This document shows, one piece after another, positions 56,486 through 64,000 of a DNA stretch of 64,000 nucleotides. Below the pieces are notes generated by a model that did no database searches, was not told the DNA's origin, and worked only from the letters and a program-made list of their open reading frames with translations. Source of the DNA: Synaphobranchus kaupii (taxonomy: Eukaryota; Chordata; Actinopteri; Anguilliformes; Synaphobranchidae); NCBI GenBank assembly GCA_029718625.1, contig CM056376.1, positions 86,408,356 to 86,472,355 on the forward strand, written 5' to 3'. The position numbers and the translations under genes are program-made. Position 1 is the first letter of the stretch; the number at the start of each line of letters is the position of its first letter.

Positions 56486-56560
56486 TGCCCTGCTGGGCTC
56501 AAACCTACAATCCTGTGTGTGAGAGACCGCAACTCTAGCCATTAGGCCACAGTAGCTTCT
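56486..56560 (-). other. tRNA-like sequence (pseudogene or SINE head), unit 2
   Basis: On the minus strand TGTGGCCTAATGGCTAGAG resembles box A of arginine-type tRNAs and TGTAGGTTTGAGCCC is a box B. The terminal stem does not pair (GCTACTG against GGGCACG), which argues against a functional tRNA. It occupies the same relative place as the different tRNA-like sequence of unit 1. Confidence 0.5.
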
Positions 56561-56580
56561 TGGAAAGCATGGAGCCATTA

Positions 56581-57945
56581 GCTATATTAACATTAAAAAA
56601 CATTAGTATGAAGCGTTTTTATTGGGCGATAAGCTTGATGAGCAGGTATAGGGACCATACCCTCAAAGAATAATTCTCCCCATTGGATAACATCGCGACG
56701 GAGGCAGGCAGTTTGGCAGGAAAAATAGGAAGAAGAAGAAGAAAAACGGCAAAATAACCCAAGTTTGGGGCTTTATTGTGTGGATGTGTGAAGTTCTAAC
56801 TGAATGCTGTGTGGTTACATGAGGTCAGAGCATACAGAAGTTAATGTTTTTAAGGGCTGAGAGTCTATGGTCATTGTGGTTACTTCTGTAGGAAACCCTG
56901 AAAAGTGCCAAACTCTCGGTGCTGTATAGGTATGGGGCATGCCCCGCCAAGCCGTAACTTGGCGGATGGCATACCTGCCATCCCAGTTGTTTGTCATGAT
57001 TCAATCTGCTTTATTTACGATGTGTCGATTTACGATATAGGCTATGTTATGATAGTTGTCATGTTGTTTGTTCTTATTCTGGTCTATGAGGGTGCTCTTT
57101 ATACCACCACCCATGAAAATCACTCATGTACACCTAAATAGTATGAAATATATGAAACCATACATTGTTGACAGACAGAGTTGTAGTCTATTTCAGTCAT
57201 AGCATAACATGTAGGCCTAATTGTCCTGATATGTCATATGTAGTGAAGTTCAAAGAGCAGAAATAAAAACAATAGATGAAAGTATACATTGAATAACCTA
57301 ATGCAATCACAGCATACAATTATACGTCTACCCATATAGCTTTAGAATACTGGTAATATTGGTATGAGGCATAAGAGGAGTAGAACAATGGCCTACACAA
57401 GACTGTAGTAGGGAAATCCAAAATCTTTTCGTACAGGTCAATATCATGGGTGGCAGCACATACTCTTAGAGTATGAATTAGGCTCTTTCGGAGAAGGTTT
57501 GAATCAATCTACCCAGTGAAGAGTACCTGTTGTTTGGAATGCAGTAGACCAACATAGCTACAGAACAGTATAGCAGTCAAATATAAAAAACGGTGTACTG
57601 GAAATTCCTGAAGTTTGGCTTGGTGGTGCTCATTTGAATTTCCTGTCTTTTGTGGCTTTTGACCAAGCCAAACTTCTCACTGAAAATTTAGTTTTTTGTT
57701 GTTAATACATACAAAAATATACAGTATATAGTTGTCAGAGGAGAATGGACAGAAAGGCAATGCATGCTCAAATAACAGCTGTTCACAACTGTGGTGTGTA
57801 GAAGAATAGAATCTCTGAATGCACAACGCTTTGAACCATGAAGTGGTCGGGCTACAGCAGCAGAGGTTCCACTCCTGTCAGCTAAAAACAGGAAAATGAG
57901 GCTACAGCTACCAAAACTGGACAAGCACTGGGAAAATGTCACCTG
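56581..57945. other. Intergenic DNA with one small hairpin
   Basis: No gene is recognised. GAAGTTTGGCTTGGT (57610-57624) and its exact inverse (57662-57676) form a 15-bp stem with a 37-base loop. The pair AATTCTCC / CATTGGATAACATCGCG near 56670 has no evident meaning. Confidence 0.45.
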
Positions 57946-59846
57946 GGGCCCTATCTTGGCGATCTTGGCGCTTGGTCTAATCGCATGGCGCTAAGTCCAT
58001 TTAGGGCGTGTCCTGTCCAAGTCCACTTTTGCTATTTTAACGACGTGTTTTTTGGGCGCTAAGCACGGCACAAGGTGCAACTGGGCTGAACCTAGTCTCT
58101 TCATTAATTATAGGTGTGTTTTGGGCGTGACATGCAATAAACCAATCAAAATGTCATATCCCATTCCCTTTAAAAGCCTGCTTTTCCACCTTGGCGGATT
58201 GCTTATGATGGCGAAACAGACATGCTCGTGTGTGTTTAGTGCAATCAAGGAATAGGCTATATGGATCAATAGTAGCCTATGATCAATATTATTCGGGCTA
58301 ACCATTATGAGTTCCCAGTAATTCCTGACAGTGCTATTTACAAAATATATGCGGTTAAATTGAGTTAAAAGCACCTGCAACAGCTGAGAATAAGCGACCA
58401 ATTGCTTCCGTCTCACCTTAGAAAACACCAAATTAGCCTGCTTGTTTAACGAATTTCGTTTGATTATGCAATGAACTCATGTTCAAGCTTCATCCGAAGT
58501 TCATTAGGCTACCTGCATTCTAATTTTGATTAATAACATAAATAACGTTATTTTGCCTTAATGATGACACTAAATACAATAAATCTGTCAGGTTGGCAAC
58601 CCATAGGTTCAGCATATTTTCCCTTGTTTTATAATGTCCTGCTTATGGAAATGTGACCAACCTGTTTTACTGGTAGCGTAATACTTTAAAACGATCCACT
58701 TTCCCAGGAAGACCGTGAAAAGTGTGATTTATAGCAGGGGAAACAGACCTGCTCCTGTAAAGCGCACATGCAGATAATGGAATTAAAAATAATTGTTAAT
58801 TAATTGTGTAATGTGCTGCAAATTTTGTTTCTAATTAGACACTTAGTTCTCTTTAAAATATTTTGTTCAGTTATGGATGGAATAACAGGTGAAATCAGCT
58901 GGGTTTTTATAAGCTGAGGGTATGGAAACCTTGTCACTGTAAATAAAAAAATATGAAGGACGAAGAATAGCTAAGGTTACAATTCAATTAACATGATGAC
59001 ATTTATCTCCGTTTTTTAACCATAGGCTATCGAAAAAACCTTATGCACAGCGAGTCCGCTGTAGCCTAGGCTATTTGAAAAACAATAAAAGCAATATTCA
59101 CTGGACAAGCTTTTTTCAGTCACAAACCATTCTATTTACTTACAGGCTGTATTCCTAGATAAACAGAGCTGTATTGTAATGACATCTGAAGCGCATTTTC
59201 AGAACTCAAATGTCCGTCTATTGCAGTGCACGAGTTTTCCATTGAATGACAATTCGCGCATTAGGCTTGATATAGGTGTTATCAGCTCCTTTTTAATGGA
59301 TAGCCATTGTCCCATACCATCGCACATCGCCTGGGCTGAGAGCAATGTAATGTGGCATCGTTTCCCTTCGCTGAGGGAAAGGTATGTGGACCTATGGAAC
59401 CTTTTATTATTATGCATTTTTGATATAGCCTACGCAATAATACTATTTCACATTGTGATCTAGATATTTTAGTCATGCTTGTGCGCGCCCCTGTGTGTAA
59501 CAGACAGGAGGGTACGCGCGTTGTGCACACGCCTATGTAGACGCACTTATATGCGCCGTTAAAATAACATGTAAACAACTGCGACATGACTTTAGACCAG
59601 GTTTGTGGTGGTTCTAGTGCAAGCGCTTTCTGCTGGCTCAAGATAGAAATACGCCAAAAATAATCCTGGCCACAAAATAATCCTGGCCACCAACACGCCC
59701 AGTTCACTTGCAACGGGCGCAAGAATACATGGTAGTTAAAGGACGTAAGCGTTAGGCGTTATAATGAACCTAGCGCCGGGTGTAAGATAGCAAAGACACT
59801 TGCGTTTGGGTTAGCGCCGCTTTGCGCCGGGTGTAAGATAGGGCCC
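57946..59846 (+). mobile_element. Complete non-autonomous Harbinger-like element, 1901 bp
   Basis: GGGCCCTATCTT at the left and AAGATAGGGCCC at the right are exact inverted ends, with CTG flanks on both sides (57943-57945, 59847-59849). The left subterminal region contains TTTTGCTATTTTAACGACG, TGTGTTTTGGGCGTGACATG and AATAAACCAATCA; the right one contains AATACGCC and repeated GCGCCGGGTGTAAGATA. This layout matches a family that is abundant in fish, usually placed in PIF/Harbinger. Short open frames (58052-58255, 59179-59463) show no transposase. Confidence 0.85.
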
Positions 59847-59849
59847 CTG

Positions 59850-60429
59850 GTCTGACAAATATCAATTTCTGCTGTGACATGCTTATGTTCAGAATTTGGC
59901 ATAACCTGCATGAATCCATGGATCCATCCTGCCTTGTGTCATGGTGCAGACTGGTTATGGTGTAATGGTGTGGGAAACGCTTTCTTGGCCCATATAGACG
60001 TACCATAGAAGTAAAGCTAATGTAAATTTTGACTCCAAATAATGACATATTATTAAACAAAAGCTTAAAACCATGACATGATTCACTTGCTTGCAAACAT
60101 GTTAATTAAAGTTAATTAAACAAACAAATGTGATTACACCACTTATGAGTAGGCAAATATACATTAAAACCTATGTACCACACACAAACACACACAATGT
60201 GACGTTAGCATTGCTTTATTTATATATTTATTTTTGTATATTGGCTGTGCCTTGTAGTTTTCATTTGACAAAAAAGCAAAAACATTGCATTACATTTTTT
60301 TCTATTTTTGCCCTGGCAAATACGCATTTACTCGAGTAAACTGTCCCACCCCTTCTTTTAAATCTAATATAATACATGTAGTCCCAATGGGAGAGCTGAT
60401 TGACCAGTTCATTTGGAGTTTACTGTGTG
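59850..60429. other. Intergenic DNA, no gene recognised
   Basis: Nothing beyond AT-rich unique sequence and short chance frames is seen. Confidence 0.45.
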
Positions 60430-60785
60430 AAAGTGTGTGTGTGTTTAAAGCACCCTTTTTTATTTTGCAGATTTTTTCCCCTATGTTATTCAATTCCCCC
60501 CATGTAGCAACCACTAGAGAATCGTCATTGCGCAACCCCGTCAGCCGGTAGTGGAAAGGAGGGTGCAACTCCTTGAGCTCCTGACTACGATTCCAACTCG
60601 TCCAGGGCCTCTTTGTGTGTGACGATTCTCGCCGAGTCCCTCCCCCCACCCTGGGAGAAACCGCCAATTACCACTCCCTCAGGGCACCGGCCATGCTTGG
60701 ATCTGGCCCGAACCCCCGATCCTCGGTGTGCAACTGCACTGAGGGTCTATGTTTTTACTGCTGCGCCACCGCGGCGGCTTTAAAG
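60430..60785 (-). mobile_element. tRNA-derived SINE, minus strand
   Basis: On the minus strand it begins with a clear RNA polymerase III promoter: box A in GCGGTGGCGCAGCAG and box B in GATCGGGGGTTCGGGCC, about 45 bases apart. A body with GTAATTGGCGG, CTCCCAGGGTGGGGGGAG and GGGGGGAATTGAATAAC follows, and an A-rich tail. It is a better-preserved relative of the SINE at 20535-20936. Confidence 0.8.
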
Positions 60786-62042
60786 CATCCTAAGGGAGAT
60801 GTTTGTGGCACTGTCCTTTCATCTGACCTGATTAAAAATAGGTATTCAAACATAAGGGCCTAGCCATGCAATTGTAACTTAAGAGGCTGCATCATCAAGT
60901 CTACAGGGCTTCATGATAGCACTATACCGAACCATGTATGAGAGAGATCCAGTGCATTTGCTCCACTTTGACTCAGTAATGTCAGGAGAAAGCCATGCGT
61001 AATCTGGTGCAAGATTTGGGTAATATGGCTTCACCCCACACTGTGCACAGAGATTGTTGCAGACACAGACAGGAAGGAGTGCTCTCTGGGTCACACCAAG
61101 GCATCCTGGGTAATAAACTGCAGGTTTCATTAATGTTCCCAGTGCCTGTGGTAACTCTCTCCTGCCCTGCCCATTAGATGCCCTCCTTAGAGTTTCAGCA
61201 GAGTGCCATGTGGCCTCAGAATTAGCTTGTTACATCTAACAGCCTTTATTCTGTATCAGAATATGGCCTTAATTAAAGCTGCAAATTCCTGGACCTGTCT
61301 CTGTGGCCCACTCCCCTGACTTTCTCCCACTATCATGACAGCCACAGAGTGTTTATCAGGAAAGCCATAATGCTGAGACACTGCTGGTCCCGAAGGCCAC
61401 GTTTCCAACCTGGAATGAAACAGCTAATTGGGGCTCAGGCCAGGCTTTTCAGCAGCCATAAATAATGTATTTTGCAGGCATGGATCAGGCCTATCCTGGG
61501 AGAGCACTTACTCTATATTTTACCTTTGTTCTGTGATGGATGACAAAGAGTTGTAACTGAAGTTTTTTATTTTTGTTTCACATGAAAATCTATCTTCTCT
61601 AGATTTTAAACAAGGACATAAAACATACTTTAATGACTTTTTATGGTAAAGGTTACTTTTTCTATTGAAAGCTGGCTTGTTTTTTATTGATTTATGAAGG
61701 TTGGCTCTATTATACTGGTGACTTCTCATTTAAACATTTAAAGAGGCTATGTGTAATGTCCAGAAATTCTTTCTCATTAGTGACACCGGTGGCCGTAAGT
61801 GAACTGCAGTCAGCAGCCTGCTGCTAGTGTGCTTCCTCACACTCGCGCAGCAACATTTGCAGGTCAGGTTTTTTACATTTGTAAACGGCAAGCTAGTCAA
61901 CTAACATTACCAGCCAGGGCTGCATTTCCCAATAATGATCACTCTTAGGGTTAAGTGCAATTTCTACGAGTGATTCTACGAAGGCTCTTTAATTTGTAAC
62001 ACGCATTCTTAAAGCGTGGACGCGCACTCACCTCTATAGAAA
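60786..62042. other. Repeat-poor DNA with a candidate conserved block at 61090-61500
   Basis: No gene is recognised. 61090-61500 contains GGCCTTAATTAAAGCTGCAA, GAAACAGCTAATTGGGGCTC and CAGCCATAAATAATGTATTT in non-repetitive, balanced sequence, which is typical of vertebrate developmental enhancers. This is an inference from texture only. Confidence 0.4.
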
Positions 62043-62244
62043 GCCAAACAGGTCAAAAACACTTGAAAATTACGTCTGGAGTCACGCGTTGTCTACGTGT
62101 TGGTAACTTGTTGATTTTTCATACATTGACAACACGTTGTCTACGTGTTGACAACACGTAGACAACATGTTGTCAACGTGTTGAAAAGACATAGACAACG
62201 CGTAATTCCAGACGTCAATTTCACGTGTTTCTGACCTGTTTGGC
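62043..62244. repeat. Compound palindrome (palindrome within a palindrome)
   Basis: The outer arms 62043-62101 and 62186-62244 are inverted copies (GCCAAACAGGTCAAAAACAC on the left), about 85-90% identical by eye. Within the loop, GTTGTCTACGTGTTG (62136-62150) and its exact inverse (62152-62166) form a perfect 15-bp stem around one base. The same GTTGTCTACGTGTTG word also begins in the left arm at 62089, so four related copies alternate in orientation. It is probably a small foldback element; no target duplication is evident. Confidence 0.85.
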
Positions 62245-62891
62245 CAGTTGTCCATTTTTAACGTGTGAGTACCATCATTTCCTATTGGCTGCTCAGCACT
62301 TGGGTTAAAACATTTCTGTCAGCATAGGGGTGGACTATGATGCCTATGACTAGGCTACTGAACAAGCTAAGGATTCTCTTTTTGTTCTAGCCTATTTATT
62401 TGTCCTTCTTTTTTTTCTTTTGGCTAATTAAAAATTATAACAAGTAATGACACCGTAAAATCATATGTATGTATCAGGTGAAGCGCTTACGGATAATATC
62501 ACGTTATGTTTTGTGATAATTTCCTTGTTAGAGCAGTGATCCAGTGGTTTAGCTAAGCTACCACTAGGTGGCATAACGAATCCAATTTTCTCAGGTATCT
62601 GGATGCAGCGGCAGCTATTTGAATTGGATGAAACTATTAAGGCAAACAGACAAAACCCAAATTAATTCATTCTTAAAACTAATAATTTTATCATGCTCTT
62701 CAATATAATCTATTAACTCCTTCGCTACGGTTTAGATGGCTATTTAACGTTAGCTAGCTTCGCCTCTGGTGGTGGTTCTTGCCTCCGTGTAGACTATTGC
62801 TTTTAAATAATAGAGGCTAGCTATGGAAAACCAAGAACGAATATACCGCTCTGCCTTCAAGTGAGAAGCATGGCTTTTGACACACGGGGTG
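62245..62891. other. Intergenic DNA, no gene recognised
   Basis: AT-rich unique sequence with a GTTAGCTAGCTT word near 62750. Confidence 0.4.
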
Positions 62892-63256
62892 CAGTGTTTC
62901 CCCTACCATTATCTTGGCCGGGCGGCCCGCCCGGCCAAACTCACATGCCGCCCGGCTTGGACAAGAGGGAAAATAAATAATTTTAATGAAATTTTTTTTA
63001 AAAATATTATTCTTTTTTTTTTTTTATATAATATTTTTTTATGTAGCTGCAATATTTCCCTTACCGCAGAATGCGGGAATGATTAAAATAGCATCTGGAA
63101 AAACCCTTGCCAAAACAGCTTCGGTTTCCCGTTAGGCCTAATTAAAATTTTCATTGGCAGCGCTGATATTATGAGGGCGTAATTATAGTTTCCGCCTCTA
63201 CGCAAAATGGCGCACTTTCACCGCCCGGCCTGAAAAAAAATCTAGGGGAAACACTG
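62892..63256. mobile_element. hAT-type MITE, 365 bp
   Basis: CAGTGTTTCCCCTA and its exact inverse TAGGGGAAACACTG delimit it. Inside both ends CCGCCCGGC words occur, including the palindrome GGCCGGGCGGCCCGCCCGGC near 62923. The flanks (CGGGGTG and GGGTGGGA) are similar but do not give a clean 8-bp duplication. The CAGTG-type end places it with hAT-like elements by inference. Confidence 0.7.
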
Positions 63257-64000
63257 GGGTGGGAGGAAGCAGGGGCGCATCCATATTGTAGCCTATTTAT
63301 TATTAGCCTATAATTTTTTACTGGGAAGGGTGGAATAAACAAATATCATAAAACATGCTTCTATTTTAGTTAGCCTAGTCTAGACAACTGTGGTGGCCAG
63401 ATTTATTTCTGATCCAAATTATATTTTACGCCACAATGTTATTGTTGCCATAAATTCTATAATGATGCAGTAGCTAGGCTAACTGAATATTTAAGCAATA
63501 ACCCATGACAGGCATACCTGAGAAACCATAGGCCTGCTGCAATTTGCAGAAAATAACAACGGACAACCGAAGCTAGCAAAAACACTCCATTCACTCAATG
63601 CATTCCAAAGCACATCTCAAAATCATAGCCTACTTCTAACACATCCTAAATGAATGTGGACAAAGTAGATTCTGTCAATTTTTTTGAGTCCTGTTACTTT
63701 TTTTGAGTCCTGTTACTTTTTTTGAGTCCTGTTACTTTATTTTGCATATATTTGCGATTACTGAATTCACTGTGTGTTCAGAGTCTAAACAATCTCTGCA
63801 AACAGACATCTTCATATTGCAAAAGTAGCCTATAAAATCTGAGGCTACTAGACAAAATGTAGGCTACAGATATCTTAAATTACCGTTTTGATGGGTCATA
63901 ATTAAATACATTAGCATACAGATATCTGTAGGCTAATGTAAAACCGGTTAAAAAGAAACGCGCTAATAAATGATTAAAAGGGCTTGTCATATTCGGTAGC
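63257..64000. other. Intergenic DNA with a short tandem repeat
   Basis: No gene is recognised. A small tandem repeat is listed separately. Confidence 0.45.
63679..63739. repeat. 19-bp tandem repeat, three units
   Basis: TTTTTTGAGTCCTGTTACT-type units recur with GAGTCC at 63686, 63705 and 63724, so the period is exactly 19 bp. Confidence 0.9.

Larger units (their letters stand above)
54401..56580. repeat. Tandem duplication, two ~1.2-kb units
   Basis: Unit 1 (54401-55590) and unit 2 (55591 to about 56580) run in the same order: GGTAGTGTAG, GCTAGGTTTAGTTTAGTTTT, TAACGTTGGCTAACAAG, GAATCTTAGCCA, GCAGAGTAGCGTAGACTAGA, TTCCTAGTAGTTAATTTTAT and GAACAGAGCTGAAGTGAA. Each then has a GAACAGTTAATATTG..AAAC motif, a CCTTTGCAATAAAA motif and a minus-strand tRNA-like sequence. 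The copies differ by many substitutions and small indels, so the duplication is not recent. The function, if any, is unknown. Confidence 0.85.

Noticed and set aside
56486..56560. Functional tRNA gene for arginine
   Set aside because: A and B boxes are present but the acceptor and anticodon stems do not pair, so it is called tRNA-like only.
59282..59722. 146-codon minus-strand open frame
   Set aside because: It lies within the Harbinger-like element at 57946-59846 and has no transposase or other domain.
1..64000. CRISPR array, bacterial operon, prophage or integron
   Set aside because: No regularly spaced repeats with unique spacers, ribosome-binding sites or dense coding are present; the sequence is animal intergenic DNA.

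Overview
This window looks like intergenic DNA from a ray-finned (teleost-type) fish genome. The reasons are the dense mix of Tc1/mariner, hAT, Harbinger-like and TTAA-target DNA transposons and their miniature derivatives, Ty3/gypsy retrotransposon and solo-LTR remnants, tRNA-derived SINEs, a LINE/SINE 3' tail with the 'GTCGCTCTGG..AAAAGC.TCTGCCAAA' signature, CA and AAG microsatellites, and scattered GCTAGC-rich stretches. The species cannot be named from this. I see no convincing host protein-coding gene. The only recognisable protein-coding remains belong to transposable elements, and all are broken.

Layout. 1-109 is the right end of a Harbinger-like element whose full-length relative lies at 57946-59846. 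110-7458 is mostly single-copy AT-rich DNA with a minus-strand SINE and a SINE/LINE tail. 7459-11663 is a stack of insertions: a Harbinger-like element holds a hAT element, which itself holds a Tc1-type MITE and a TTAA MITE. 12964-14573 is a large decayed foldback. 16.1-18.6 kb and parts of 22.6-23.0, 39.8-40.2 and 61.1-61.5 kb are repeat-free and look like candidate conserved non-coding (enhancer-like) DNA. 18.6-26.6 kb holds a Tc1 foldback, a SINE, a 778-bp foldback, a TTAA MITE carrying a hAT MITE, and a TTA-flanked Harbinger-like MITE.

26.8-31.1 kb is a GATC-rich minisatellite split by a Tc1 derivative (itself split by a solo LTR) and by a second solo LTR; another LTR follows at 31.3-32.2 kb. 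33622-35333 is a complete Tc1 element with a transposase broken by two stops. 35600-39408 is a Ty3/gypsy element with nearly identical LTRs but damaged gag-pol and most of its integrase missing. 43242-45312 is a TTAA-flanked element with an AT-rich core and a nested Tc1 derivative. 47.7-49.7 kb holds two related minus-strand solo LTRs. 51175-54061 is a mariner element with a foldback interior. 54.4-56.6 kb is a ~1.2-kb tandem duplication with tRNA-like modules. 62-63.3 kb holds a compound palindrome and a small hAT MITE.

The elements form a layered insertion history that can be read from target-site duplications: TA (Tc1/mariner), TTAA, TTA/ATT/CTG (Harbinger-like), 8 bp (hAT) and 5 bp (LTR). 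No new defence, metabolic or signalling system is visible. The most unusual items are structural: a foldback module shared by three TIR families, the minisatellite whose 75-bp unit keeps an open frame, the tandem duplication with two different tRNA-like heads, and the compound palindrome. All assignments rest on reading the sequence; no database search was possible.
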